The notes: generated from the sequence alone by a model not told the origin. Shown: positions 1 through 9,937, counted from the first letter of the stretch. The stretch is DNA of 64,000 nt from Elusimicrobiota bacterium (GCA_022709755.1 JAKLIF010000008.1:1-64000); one strand, 5' to 3'. Numbers and translations are program-made.

Positions 1-1
1 G

Positions 2-3000
2 GCGTTCGCGCAGGGAGGGCCGATCGTGCCGGCGGGGGGCTATGCGGTCTTTGCGAACAACACGGCGACGTTCCTGGCGGATTATGGGACGGACCTGGCG
101 AGCACGACGTGGATCGTGGCGACGGTGACGAGTCTGAATCTTGGGAATACGACCGATAGCGTGTCGTTGGTGGATGGGAACGGGGTAGTGTTGGCGACGG
201 TGTCGTATGCGGAGAGCGGGGATTGGCCGGCGTCGACGAACGGCCGGTCGATCGAACGGGCGGTGGTGACGGGGCTGGACAACGACGGGACGAATTGGTC
301 GTTATCGACGGTCTGGACGACGAGCTTGTCGAGCGGGACGCCGGGGATGCTGAACAACGCGTCGCCGGACACGGTGGCGCCTGGCGGTATTTCGAACCTG
401 ACGGCCATCGCCGGAGCCAATGATGGGGAAGTGGCCCTGAGCTGGACGGCGCCGGGAGAGAACGGGTCTTATGGGACGATCCAGACGGGGACGTTCCGGA
501 TCCGATATACGACGGTCAGCATCATCAACGATTTCGACAATCCGCCCGTGGGAACGGCAACGCTGGATATATCGACCAGTGTGGTTCCGGCACGGAGCGC
601 CAGGACGTATACGGTGACGGGTTTGCAACCGGGAGCCAGCTATTTCTTCGCGATCCGGACACAGGATGACGGGAGTAATTGGGGTATATGGACGTCGAGC
701 GCGACGAACCCGGTGGTGAACACGCTGGCCTATGGGCCTGCGGGAGATACGGTTCCTGGTGCGCCGACGGGTGTGGCGATCGCGGGACGGGGACCGAATT
801 TCTTGCAGTTGACCTGGACGGCGCCGTCACCGTTCCCGTCGGATATGGCGGCGTATGAAGTCTATTATGGGACGACGAGCGGGGTTTATACGGGCACGAG
901 CACTGTGAGCGGCAACTCTCCGATATCCATCAGCACGACGGCGGTGACCTACACGGTGAGCGGTCTGATCCAGAACGCGACGTATTACGTGGCGATGAAG
1001 AGCGTGGACAGCGGACCGATGGTGTTGAAGAGCGACTTTTCGGCTCCGGAAGTGTCGACCTGCGTGATGGCGTCGCCTCCGGGGGCATCGGCCAGTTTTG
1101 TGGGGACAGCTTTGTCGACTGATAGTATCCAATGGGCTTGGACGACAGTGAGCGGGGCGACGGGATATCGGTTGAAGACGTCCACGGGCGGCACGGTGGT
1201 CGACTTGGCGAACGGGAGCACGGACACCTGGACCCAGGGTGGGTTGACGGCCAACACTGCTTCATCGGTGGACCGGATATTGGCCTATAACGACGAAGGG
1301 GAAGGAACCCCCCGGACTGATGCGTCCGCCCCCGTATACAGTATGGCGGTGGTTCCGAGCGCTTTGCAAGTGGTCAGCGTGACGTCCGTGACGGCGGTCC
1401 TTCAATGGGCTGACGGAGTGAACGGTGGGACGCCGGTCTATGAAATCAGCGCGTCCACGGACGGTTTTGTGGCGAGCTTCTCGACTCCCGTGGTGTTCGG
1501 GAATAATCTGACGGGTTTGACGACGACGGTGTTCAACTTGAACCCGAACACTCCCTACAGTTTCAGAATGAGGACTCAGAACGGCGATGCCATGGCCACG
1601 GCGGGCTTTTCAAACGTGATCAGCACCCAGACGAACTTGCGGCCTCGGACCCCGCTGGTGCTCAACGAGATCATGCACGATAACTGGGCGTCGGGTACCG
1701 ACTGGGTGGAAGTCTATAACAATTCGACGGCTGCCGTGGATATGACAGGTTGGGAAGTCTATGACGGGGACGGGACATCTTGGGCGTCTTTGACGCTGCA
1801 ACAGGGGAACGCGACCATCCCAGTGGGCGGCTATGCGATCCTGGCCAGCGACGCGGTGACGTTTTTGACCAACTATGGGGCGGACCCGAGTAGCACGACA
1901 TGGACTCTGTTCGATACGACATTAAGCTTGCTGGATTACGCCGGCGGGGACACGGTCGCATTGAGAGATGCCTCCGATATTATCGTCAGTTCGGTGAGCT
2001 ATGGTATCGCCGCTCCGTGGCCCGCCCAGGTGGAAGGATATTCGATCGAGCGGATACTCTCCACGCCGGACTCGGTGGACATCAGCACGTCGAACTGGGC
2101 GTTGGGTCCCTCGAGCGGAACGCCGGGCGCGATCAATAACGCTGTGCCCGATACGACGGCTCCCGGAGCGATATCGAACCTCACGGCTCTGGCGGGTGCC
2201 TCCGATGGTGTGATCCAATTATCATGGACCGCTCCGGGTGACAACGAGTTCTCCGGCACGTTGAACAGTTCGCTGTTCCGCATCAAGTATTCCACGGTCG
2301 GGGTCATCAGTAATTTCGACAGTCCTCCGGCCGGAACGGTCACGTTGGATATCTCCACCAGCGGCGTGGCGGCATTGAGCTCCCGGTCCCATACGTTGAC
2401 GAGCTTGATCCCCGGCGCGAGTTATTGGTTCTCCATCGAGACGCGTGATGAGTCCAATAACTGGAGCATCTGGACGGCGAGCGTGACGGATCCGGCGGTG
2501 AACACCTTATCCTACGCCGTCTGCCCGGATTCGATCCCCGGTGTGCCCACTAGTGTGCAGATCCTCGGGCGCGGCCCCAACTTCGTGACATTGAGCTGGA
2601 CGGCCCCATCTCCGTTCCCGTCGGATATGGCGGCCTACGAGATCTATTATGGAACGGCCACGGGCGTCTACACAGGAACCAGCACAGTGAGCGGCAATTC
2701 TCCGATCTCCATCAGCACAACGGCCACCAGCTATACAGTGAGCGGATTGATCCAAGATTCAACCTATTATCTGGCTTTGAAGAGCGTGGATACGGGCCCC
2801 AACGTTTTGAAGAGCGATTATTCCGCTCCCGAAGTCTCCACCTGCGTGACGGCGGCTCCTCCGGGGCTGACATCCAGTTTCAGCGGTGTGGCGTTGTCCA
2901 CCGGCAGTATCCAGTGGTCATGGTCTTTCGTCCCGAATACGACCTGTTACATATTGCAGACGGCCGGCGGAACGGATGTGGTCGCCATCAATGATGCGGG

Positions 3001-6000
3001 TACGGTGAGTTATATAGAATCCGGATTGTCGGGGAACGCTCCGTCCACCATCGCGCGTGTTTTGGCGAGCAACGATGACGGTCGTGGCGCCTCACGGACC
3101 GATCCCGCCGCTCCGGTCTATACGTTGGCTTTGGATCCGTCGGGGCTGAGCGTGGTCAGTGTGACGTCGGTGAGCGTGAACCTTTCGTGGAATAATGGGG
3201 GGAATACGAACAGTCCCGCCTATGAGGTCAGTATGTCGACGGATAATTTTTCGACCAGTTTCTCCACCCCCGTCACCTTCGCCAGCGCCTTGACGGCGAC
3301 GTACGTCACCGTCTCCGGTCTGAACCCGCTGACCAATTATAATTTCCGCGTGCGAGCCCAGAACGGCGACGCCATCGCCTCCGCCGGTTTTACGTCTGTC
3401 GTGAGCACCCAAACCAACCTCGGGAACCCCGGTCCGATCGTCATTAATGAGATCATGAACCATAATTGGGGAACGGGAGTGGACTGGGTTGAAGTCTATA
3501 ATAACTCGACTTCAACCGTTGATATGACGGGTTGGCAAATCTATGACGGTAATTCATGGCGTTCGTGGATTTTACAACAGGGGGATGCCAATATCCCGGT
3601 CGGGGGGTATGCGATCTTTGCCGGCGGCCCCACGTTTTTATCTACCAATAATGATCCAAACAGTGCGACATGGACGGTGTTCAATACAACGACACTGACT
3701 CTTAATTATGCTTCACCGGATATCGTCGCTCTGCGTAACGCATCATCAGTTATTGTTAGTTCTGTCAGTTTTGGCGTCACGTCCCCATGGCCCGTTTCAA
3801 CTCAGGGGTATTCCATTGAAAGGGTCAGTTCGTCTCCATCATCCCGTGATAGTGATGCAACGAATTGGTTGTTGACGACCGTCAGCAGTGGAACGCCGGG
3901 TGCGGCCAATAGCAATCTGCCGGATACAACGCCACCGTCCCCGATTTCCAACTTGACGGCTTTGGCGGGACCGTCCGACGGACAGATTCAACTGGTGTGG
4001 ACGGCTCCGGGGGATGACGGCAATAATGGCACCATTAACAACGGCATTTTTGAGATAAAATACACGACGGGCGGGATCATCACCAACGCCAACTATGACG
4101 CGACTCTGAACCCGATCCAGATTTCGACCAGCGGTGTGACCTACGGGTCGACACATTCACGATTGATCTCCAACCTGATTCCCGGTTCCACGTATTGGTT
4201 CGCCATTAAGACCAGAGATGAGGTCACGGACCAGTGGAGCGTGTGGAATTCGAGCGGGGATGTGTCGACGGTCAACACGTTGGCTTCCTGCATGGCTCCT
4301 GATTCGGTTCCCGGAAGTCCGCAAAGTCCGCAGGCGAGTGCCGTGAACAGAGCGGTGACGGTCTCGTGGACGGCTCCGTCCCCGTATCCCGACGACGTCG
4401 CGTCCTATTCTATCTATTTCGCCACCTATACGTTCGGGACGTTCGGTGAGTCGGCGGTCAGTTCCAAGAGTGTGACGGCTCCCGCCGTGACGGACACCGT
4501 CTCCAATCTGACCAACGGCACAACCTATTATTTCAAGGTGGTGACGGTTGATAGCGGCCCCAACGTATTGACCAGCGACACCAGCACGATCGTGAGTGCC
4601 ATGCCGAGGATCCGTCCTCCGTCGGCGGTGTCGGCGACGCATAATAGGACGTCGGTCAACTTGACCTGGACCGCTTCTCCGGACAGCGGAGCCCCTAATT
4701 TTGTCGGGTACAACATCTATCGGTCCACCACGAGTGGGGCGACACATCAGTTGCTCGTGTCGACCCTGACAGGCACTTCTTATACCGACACCCCGACCTT
4801 CGGGGGATACAGCTACTATTATGTTCTGGTTTCCTCTGATGGTGGGTTGTCTAGCATTGAAACAACAGAGGCCGCCGCGGTCGTGCAGACGATTCGTCCT
4901 CCCACTTCGGTGACGGCGTCCCATGTGAAGGTGGGCACGACCACGGTGGTGGATGTGTCATGGACCCAGTCGGCGGATCAATCGTTCTGTGCAGGATACA
5001 ATCTCTATCGGTCGACGATCAGTGGGTCCGGTTATGTGCTCCTGGTCTCCTCCCTGTTGCAAGGTACAACCCATCAGGACACGGACAACATCTCAGCCAC
5101 CCAGGATTATTATTACGTGCTGACGTCATCCGATAGCACCGGCGGGCCGGTCAGCGCCTATTCGAACGAAGCGGTGGCCGCCTCCGACCTGTCGGCCCCC
5201 GTGATCACACATTCCGCCATCAATTTCGTGATCTATTCGAGCACGCCGCTGGTGATGTCCGCTTCCGTCGTGGATCATCAGAACACGGCCAAGACGATCG
5301 CCGGGACCGTCCAGTCCATGACGCTTTACGTGAGAGTGGCCCAGAGCAGCGGGTCCTATACGGCCCTCTCTTTCACCGGAACGGGATTCAATACGTCGAG
5401 CGCCACCGGCACCGCGGAAGTGCCCATCTCGTTCTTGCAGCAGGCCGCGGCGGTGGGGGGATTCACCTATTACATATCCGCCTATGACGGTGTGAATACC
5501 GGATATTCAGCGTCCGCCGCCAGCCCCAACACGGTGGTGGTGGATTCACCGTCGTCTCAGGTGGTCGGGCCGAACGGCGGCACCGTGAGTTCTGCCGGCG
5601 GGTTCGTGGAAGTGGTGATCACCACCAACGCGCTGAACGGGAACGTGACCATCACGGTGACTCCGTTGGATACGGCCGGCACTCTGAGCGGTGCGGGCAA
5701 CGAAAACATCCCGAATACGGGCGGATACACCGGCCGGGCGCTCACGGCGGGCGAATTCGGCCCCGACGGGTTGCGATTCAACATCCCCGTCAAGATCAAA
5801 TTCAAGTTCCTGGACAAAGATGGCGACGGTTATCCGGAGATTCCGCCGGGCGGCCAGGCCTACGAACTGCCGAACCTGCCGGAATACCACATGGACCGTA
5901 TGAAGATCTATCACTATACGGCGGGGCGTTGGGTGATCGTGGGAGGCAAACGGGATGGCGACGTGGTGTGGGTTTATACGCCCCACTTCTCCACATATGG

Positions 6001-6289
6001 GTTGTTCCCGACGATCTCCGCGACTCCGGCGGCCCCTGCGGAACGTTTTGTGACGCCGAACGCGGACGGAGTGAACGATTGGGCCACCTTCGGGATCAGC
6101 GTGATCCGGGTGACGATCTTCGACGTGACCGGTCTTGAGGTGTGGACCGCGACGGGCGACGGGATCACCGCCATTCAATGGCCCGGAACGGACACCAAAG
6201 GACAGATTTTGGAGAGCGGACTCTATCTCTACAGGGCTGAGGAGACCGGCGGCGCTGTCACGAACGGAGCGATCGTCATAGCAAAGTAG
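2..6289 (+). CDS. Giant modular surface protein (LTD/FN3 repeats), 5' end cut off
   Basis: The frame is open to the first bases of the window, so the N-terminus and any signal peptide lie upstream; the GTG at 26 is only the first possible start inside the window. About 2095 residues are visible. In order they are: the tail of a lamin-tail domain (LTD), several fibronectin III domains, a second LTD (about 545-710), more FN3, a third LTD (about 1137-1300), FN3 domains including two that start with RPP[ST], a ZU5-like stretch (GPNGGTV, about 1850) and a C-terminal CHU_C/FlgD-like domain (TPNADGVND, ending LESGLYLYRAE). LTD-FN3 modules recur with a DNA period of about 1.78 kb (for example 824 and 2607). 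This architecture is typical of secreted adhesin-like proteins, and the C-terminal domain resembles sorting domains of type IX-like exporters. A PorV-like gene follows. The function is inferred, not shown. Confidence 0.85.
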   Translation, partial: AFAQGGPIVPAGGYAVFANNTATFLADYGTDLASTTWIVATVTSLNLGNTTDSVSLVDGNGVVLATVSYAESGDWPASTNGRSIERAVVTGLDNDGTNWSLSTVWTTSLSSGTPGMLNNASPDTVAPGGISNLTAIAGANDGEVALSWTAPGENGSYGTIQTGTFRIRYTTVSIINDFDNPPVGTATLDISTSVVPARSARTYTVTGLQPGASYFFAIRTQDDGSNWGIWTSSATNPVVNTLAYGPAGDTVPGAPTGVAIAGRGPNFLQLTWTAPSPFPSDMAAYEVYYGTTSGVYTGTSTVSGNSPISISTTAVTYTVSGLIQNATYYVAMKSVDSGPMVLKSDFSAPEVSTCVMASPPGASASFVGTALSTDSIQWAWTTVSGATGYRLKTSTGGTVVDLANGSTDTWTQGGLTANTASSVDRILAYNDEGEGTPRTDASAPVYSMAVVPSALQVVSVTSVTAVLQWADGVNGGTPVYEISASTDGFVASFSTPVVFGNNLTGLTTTVFNLNPNTPYSFRMRTQNGDAMATAGFSNVISTQTNLRPRTPLVLNEIMHDNWASGTDWVEVYNNSTAAVDMTGWEVYDGDGTSWASLTLQQGNATIPVGGYAILASDAVTFLTNYGADPSSTTWTLFDTTLSLLDYAGGDTVALRDASDIIVSSVSYGIAAPWPAQVEGYSIERILSTPDSVDISTSNWALGPSSGTPGAINNAVPDTTAPGAISNLTALAGASDGVIQLSWTAPGDNEFSGTLNSSLFRIKYSTVGVISNFDSPPAGTVTLDISTSGVAALSSRSHTLTSLIPGASYWFSIETRDESNNWSIWTASVTDPAVNTLSYAVCPDSIPGVPTSVQILGRGPNFVTLSWTAPSPFPSDMAAYEIYYGTATGVYTGTSTVSGNSPISISTTATSYTVSGLIQDSTYYLALKSVDTGPNVLKSDYSAPEVSTCVTAAPPGLTSSFSGVALSTGSIQWSWSFVPNTTCYILQTAGGTDVVAINDAGTVSYIESGLSGNAPSTIARVLASNDDGRGASRTDPAAPVYTLALDPSGLSVVSVTSVSVNLSWNNGGNTNSPAYEVSMSTDNFSTSFSTPVTFASALTATYVTVSGLNPLTNYNFRVRAQNGDAIASAGFTSVVSTQTNLGNPGPIVINEIMNHNWGTGVDWVEVYNNSTSTVDMTGWQIYDGNSWRSWILQQGDANIPVGGYAIFAGGPTFLSTNNDPNSATWTVFNTTTLTLNYASPDIVALRNASSVIVSSVSFGVTSPWPVSTQGYSIERVSSSPSSRDSDATNWLLTTVSSGTPGAANSNLPDTTPPSPISNLTALAGPSDGQIQLVWTAPGDDGNNGTINNGIFEIKYTTGGIITNANYDATLNPIQISTSGVTYGSTHSRLISNLIPGSTYWFAIKTRDEVTDQWSVWNSSGDVSTVNTLASCMAPDSVPGSPQSPQASAVNRAVTVSWTAPSPYPDDVASYSIYFATYTFGTFGESAVSSKSVTAPAVTDTVSNLTNGTTYYFKVVTVDSGPNVLTSDTSTIVSAMPRIRPPSAVSATHNRTSVNLTWTASPDSGAPNFVGYNIYRSTTSGATHQLLVSTLTGTSYTDTPTFGGYSYYYVLVSSDGGLSSIETTEAAAVVQTIRPPTSVTASHVKVGTTTVVDVSWTQSADQSFCAGYNLYRSTISGSGYVLLVSSLLQGTTHQDTDNISATQDYYYVLTSSDSTGGPVSAYSNEAVAASDLSAPVITHSAINFVIYSSTPLVMSASVVDHQNTAKTIAGTVQSMTLYVRVAQSSGSYTALSFTGTGFNTSSATGTAEVPISFLQQAAAVGGFTYYISAYDGVNTGYSASAASPNTVVVDSPSSQVVGPNGGTVSSAGGFVEVVITTNALNGNVTITVTPLDTAGTLSGAGNENIPNTGGYTGRALTAGEFGPDGLRFNIPVKIKFKFLDKDGDGYPEIPPGGQAYELPNLPEYHMDRMKIYHYTAGRWVIVGGKRDGDVVWVYTPHFSTYGLFPTISATPAAPAERFVTPNADGVNDWATFGISVIRVTIFDVTGLEVWTATGDGITAIQWPGTDTKGQILESGLYLYRAEETGGAVTNGAIVIAK

Positions 6290-6471
6290 TGAGGTGGTAG
6301 AAGCATAAAAGTGGAATGGTAAATGGTAAGAGCAAAAGAGTCGAATAGCGGCCGCGATGACGCTCTCCTAAAGTGCGGCCTGTCCTCGGAGCACTGCGGA
6401 GAGGGTGAGTGGTAAAAAAGAAAAGTGGAATGGTAAATGGGAAAAGCAAAAGAGTTAAATGGGAAAAAGCG
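6290..6471 (+). repeat. Low-complexity leader repeat block R1
   Basis: Copies of a degenerate purine-rich unit of the type GTGGAATGGTAAATGGTAA occur at about 6310-6347 and 6410-6466. A GC-rich insert (about 6348-6405) interrupts them and can fold, with arms CTCTCC/GGAGAG around AGTGC/GCACT. The reverse complement of the repeat resembles the DNA that encodes the signal peptide of the next gene, at about 6568-6612. Confidence 0.7.
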
Positions 6472-8178
6472 ATGAATGAATTGAAGACTATAAATGGCTT
6501 GATAGGGCGGAGGAAATCCGACGGGATTTCTCTGGCCTCTTTGCGCCTATTCATTCGACTCTCTATCTCTCTATTCACCATTTCACTATTCAACTATTTC
6601 ACTTCTGTGCCCGCTTTCGCCGCGTTCAAGGAGACCGGATGGGGGACACGTCCGTCGGGTATGGGCGGCGCTTTCACCGCGGTGGCCGACGACGCCAACT
6701 CTTCCCTCTACAATCCCGCGGGACTGGCGCGCATGGAATCGCGCGAGTTCATGTTCACTTACTCCAAACCCTATATGGGTCTCGATCTGAAGGCCGGAAC
6801 GAACGGGTCCACCACGTTGGGGATGAACTCCCTGTCGCTGGTCACTCCCATCGCGGCTCAGCGGTGGGGCGCGGTCGGGTTCTCCTGGGCCAGCTTCGGC
6901 GCCAGCGGCCTTTATTCGGAGAATACCTATGTTCTGAGCTACTCACGGTCTTTGCATGACCTGTTGTGGCCGTCCAAAGAGTTCGGCCTCTATACCGGGT
7001 TCAACATCAAGTCCATGTCCCATGAATACGAGTTGGACGCGCTGACCCGTCAGACGGAGGCCACGTCGTCCCGGTCTCCTTTCGCAAAGGGCACTTCGGC
7101 TTCGGCCATGTCGGTGGATTGGGGATTGCAGATGAATCCCCTGGACTATTTTTGGGTCGGGTTGCTGGGGAAGAACCTGAACTCGCCGGACGTGGGATTG
7201 GCCGAGACGGACACCATCCCTCGGGAATATCGCTTGGGCTTGGCCTGGAAGATTCCCCAGTTGGTGGGTTTCGAAGACTTCCAACCGACGCTGGAATTGT
7301 CTTATCGGAAACCGCAGGGCAACGATGCGGATCTGAGGGTCCATTTCGGGATGGAATCGTGGTTCAGCGATCATACCTATGCGCTCCGGATGGGTGGGAA
7401 CGACCGCGAACTCTCCTTCGGGGGCGGCTGGAACCGGGAGTTCTCCAGACTGTCCATCCAACTGGATTATGCGTTCGTGTTGTCCACCACGTTGGAGGAC
7501 AACAGCGGTACTCACCGGATTTCCATCGTGTTGCGCCAGGCCGTGGTTCCCAAGGAGGAACGGAGCGAGGTGTCGAGCCCTGCCCGTTGGGAGCCCGTGG
7601 AGGAAAAACCGATCGCCCGTCCTTTGCCACCGCCTCCTCCCGCCCCTAAGAAAGTGGAGCCGCCGCCGAAGAAAACGGTCCCCGCCGTGAAGCCATTGCC
7701 GCCACCTCCCGTCGTCGATGAGGAGGACGAGGAGTCGATGGATGAAGAGGAGAGTGAGGAGGCGGTCCCTGCCGTTCGGCCCGTCCCGACCCCGGCGGTG
7801 CCGGTCGTGATCCCTCCGCCACCCCCGCCTGCCGCCCAGGAAGAGTTGGATGAAGAGGACGAAGAGGAAGACGATTATCTCTCCGATGACGAGGAGGATG
7901 CTCCGGAACCGCCAAAGAAAACTGTGCCGGTTCCGAAACCCGTTCCGCCCCCGCCGCCGGCAAAAGTGGAATCTCCAAAGGCGACGGAGAAGCCCGCCCC
8001 TCGAACGGTTTCAGAACCTCCCAAGCCCGCTCCGGTGACGACCGGTGTCCGTTCCACGGGGATAAAACCGGCCAATGCGGAATCATCCCGGCCGGCGAAG
8101 GAAGAGGCGCCTCCGCAGAAAGAGAAGGCGTCTCCGGCTCCGTCCACGACGACGGGTATCCGTCCCGCGAAAAAATAA
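6472..8178 (+). CDS. PorV/UPF0164-like outer-membrane barrel with Pro/acidic tail
   Basis: The protein has 568 residues from the ATG at 6472. An upstream in-frame GTG at 6409 would only translate leader repeats. A basic N-terminus leads into the signal peptide LFTISLFNYFTSVPAFA. The mature start carries the PorV/PorQ-type signature (SGMGGAFTAVADDANSSLYN, then PAGLAR), followed by alternating barrel strands to about residue 370. The last 190 or so residues are low-complexity: proline runs, acidic clusters (EEDEEEDD) and repeated KKTVP and TTG[VI]R motifs, probably a disordered periplasmic arm. PorV-like proteins are known in type IX secretion as outer-membrane shuttles for cargo with C-terminal domains. 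This gene directly follows such a candidate cargo. A different barrel role is possible. Confidence 0.8.
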   Translation: MNELKTINGLIGRRKSDGISLASLRLFIRLSISLFTISLFNYFTSVPAFAAFKETGWGTRPSGMGGAFTAVADDANSSLYNPAGLARMESREFMFTYSKPYMGLDLKAGTNGSTTLGMNSLSLVTPIAAQRWGAVGFSWASFGASGLYSENTYVLSYSRSLHDLLWPSKEFGLYTGFNIKSMSHEYELDALTRQTEATSSRSPFAKGTSASAMSVDWGLQMNPLDYFWVGLLGKNLNSPDVGLAETDTIPREYRLGLAWKIPQLVGFEDFQPTLELSYRKPQGNDADLRVHFGMESWFSDHTYALRMGGNDRELSFGGGWNREFSRLSIQLDYAFVLSTTLEDNSGTHRISIVLRQAVVPKEERSEVSSPARWEPVEEKPIARPLPPPPPAPKKVEPPPKKTVPAVKPLPPPPVVDEEDEESMDEEESEEAVPAVRPVPTPAVPVVIPPPPPPAAQEELDEEDEEEDDYLSDDEEDAPEPPKKTVPVPKPVPPPPPAKVESPKATEKPAPRTVSEPPKPAPVTTGVRSTGIKPANAESSRPAKEEAPPQKEKASPAPSTTTGIRPAKK

Positions 8179-8223
8179 GATAGAATTTTCGTTCACTGAT
8201 AAAAATCCGAAGGAGGGTGTCCC

Positions 8224-8907
8224 TTGAAAAACAGCATGAGAGATTGGAAGGTATCGCTGATCGGAGCTTTTCTGTGCGTGTCGTTGGGTGTGGCTTGCGT
8301 GGGAGCCGAGGAGGAGTCCTCTGAGGCGGCTCCCGCGGCGGCTCCGGCCGCTTCCGGGGACCTGTTGGTGTCCGATGTGTTGGTTTCGGATGACGGCGCG
8401 GCCGTCACGCTGAACGATGCCGTCCAGATCCGCGAGATCAAGGTGATGAAGACGGAAGGCCGTGTCAACCTCCGCTTCCCCGAATATGTGGCCAAATCGG
8501 GGAAAGCGTTCCCCCAGGTCTCCGTTCAATCCAAAAAAGTCTATGACGCCATCGCCAACGCGATCTCTTCCGGCAAACCCTCCGCCGAGAAGGTCCGGTC
8601 GATCAAATTCACCATCACGGACCTGAAACTGCTCCGCAGCGCGACTCGCAAGGCCAATGTGGAGGTCACTTTCAATGACGCCGTCAGCATCACGATCGGC
8701 GTGATGAAGAGCAACCGTCCCGGGAAAGACCCGTTCTGGATCAGTTACCCGTCGAGAAAGCCGGAGGGGGGAGGGCGGTTCGTCAACCAGATCGTCATCA
8801 CCAATCCGAAGTTGAAGAAAGCCCTCGAAGACGCCGTCATCGCCAAGTTCCAGAGAGCGGTGAGCGAACAGGGTGGCGGGAATGATGGTTCTTCATCCGA
8901 AGAATGA
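8224..8907 (+). CDS. Exported protein with two SpoVG-like domains
   Basis: The start is TTG at 8224, with AAGGAGG ending 7 bases upstream. The 227-residue protein opens with a signal peptide (hydrophobic stretch about 11-26, likely cut near VGA/EE) and an Ala/Pro/Glu linker. Two SpoVG-like repeats follow: about 48-110 (IREIKVMKTEGRVNLRFPEY) and about 120-212 (ITDLKLLRS, then WISYPSRKPEGGG, ending in a KKALEDAVIAKF helix). SpoVG proteins are normally cytoplasmic, single-domain, nucleic-acid-binding regulators of about 90 residues. A tandem, exported version is therefore odd. The C-terminus is acidic and low-complexity. The domain call rests on pattern resemblance. The exported location is inferred from the signal peptide. 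Confidence 0.65.
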   Translation: MKNSMRDWKVSLIGAFLCVSLGVACVGAEEESSEAAPAAAPAASGDLLVSDVLVSDDGAAVTLNDAVQIREIKVMKTEGRVNLRFPEYVAKSGKAFPQVSVQSKKVYDAIANAISSGKPSAEKVRSIKFTITDLKLLRSATRKANVEVTFNDAVSITIGVMKSNRPGKDPFWISYPSRKPEGGGRFVNQIVITNPKLKKALEDAVIAKFQRAVSEQGGGNDGSSSEE

Positions 8908-8925
8908 TTGAAATTTGAAATTCAC

Positions 8926-8966
8926 GGCCCGAGGCGGAATCTCTTTGTGAGGTTTTGCCTCGGGCT
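8926..8966 (+). other. Stem-loop after the SpoVG-like gene
   Basis: Arms GCCCGAGGC (8927-8935) and GCCTCGGGC (8957-8965) pair perfectly over 9 bases around a 21-base loop. No run of T follows, so this is at best a weak terminator or a transcript-stabilising hairpin. Confidence 0.4.
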
Positions 8967-9002
8967 GGCGTTTATGGCAGGTCCGCAGAATGAAATATTG
9001 AA

Positions 9003-9851
9003 ATGATCTGGAAAGGAATTCTCTTGCAGGACTTCAAGGAGTTTTTTCCGCTGTTCTCGAACGTCGCGGTCCCGGTATTGGCCGGATTGGTCTATTTCGC
9101 CATGGCCATCTATGTGCGGAAGATCGCTCCGATGAGGACGCTCATCACCGGTTCGTTGACCTACACCGGGGCTTTCTGGGGATTTCTCTTCTTCGGAATC
9201 TATCTGGCCACGCGGCCTTTGCAGATATTGATCGGGCCCCATCCGTGGCCTCTCATCATCAATAACATCCGTGAATTCTGCATGATCGGGTTTTTCGGCC
9301 CCGCCGTGTTTTTGGCGATGCTCAGTTTCGTGTTCGGCGAGGACAACATCCCCCGCCGGGCCATCGTCTGGACCCTGGCGTTGGGCGTGACGTTGGCGTT
9401 GATGTTCGTGATCGTGAACGTGTTCGCCATCGGAGGGAGCGAGGAGATCTTCCGGGTTGGCCCCGTGACCGCTTATGACGGGTTGTGGTTTAAGAACCCA
9501 CGTCTGGATATCCGCGAACTGATGCGGATATTGTTCGTCATCCGGTTGATCGATCCGGTGATCTTGGTGTTCATCGCGGGGAGCGTGGTTCTGTGGTATG
9601 CGAAGAATTATCCTCCGGAGAAAAAAGTGTTGTATGACAACATGCCCGCGAAGCTCTACCTCCTCGGCGCCGGATGCTATGCCTTTTCATTCTCGATGTT
9701 TTTCGTCGGCTTCCTTTTTCTGGTGGCGCATATATCGAACCAGTGGTGGATCTATTATGTGGGCGCGTTGACGGCCGGGATATTGGAGACGGTCTCGTTG
9801 TCCATGCCGGTCAAGAAGCATGTGCAGGTCAGCGAACATCATGAGTGGTGA
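9003..9851 (+). CDS. Seven-helix integral membrane protein of unknown function
   Basis: The protein has 282 residues from ATG 9003. No ribosome site precedes that ATG, and a TTG at 9024 with AAAGGA 6 bases upstream is a credible alternative start. Seven hydrophobic segments can be counted (about residues 20-40, 45-72, 88-112, 118-143, 175-202, 222-248 and 252-272). Loops are short, no extra-membrane domain is present, and the C-terminus carries histidines (SEHHEW). No family motif was recognised. A seven-helix sensor or a small transporter would both fit the topology. It lies between the SpoVG-like exported protein and the second LTD cargo gene, with no sign of coupling to either. Confidence 0.7.
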   Translation: MIWKGILLQDFKEFFPLFSNVAVPVLAGLVYFAMAIYVRKIAPMRTLITGSLTYTGAFWGFLFFGIYLATRPLQILIGPHPWPLIINNIREFCMIGFFGPAVFLAMLSFVFGEDNIPRRAIVWTLALGVTLALMFVIVNVFAIGGSEEIFRVGPVTAYDGLWFKNPRLDIRELMRILFVIRLIDPVILVFIAGSVVLWYAKNYPPEKKVLYDNMPAKLYLLGAGCYAFSFSMFFVGFLFLVAHISNQWWIYYVGALTAGILETVSLSMPVKKHVQVSEHHEW

Positions 9852-9917
9852 GGGTCGTGGAATAGTGAATGGTAAAGGAAACAGTGAAATAGTGGAATGG
9901 TTTAATGGTGAAAGGCG
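9852..9917 (+). repeat. Low-complexity leader repeat block R2
   Basis: Units such as GTGGAATAGTGAATGGTAAA and AGTGAAATAGTGGAATGG lie just after the stop of the 7-TM gene. They are antisense in character to the signal-peptide coding stretch of the next gene at about 10203-10245. Confidence 0.65.
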
Positions 9918-9937
9918 CCCCCACTGGCTTTTAAAAG

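Noticed and set aside
4157-4924. Long minus-strand open frame (255 codons) inside the giant surface gene
   Set aside because: Its Arg/Gly/His-rich translation is the usual shadow of GC-rich repetitive coding DNA and no ribosome site is present.
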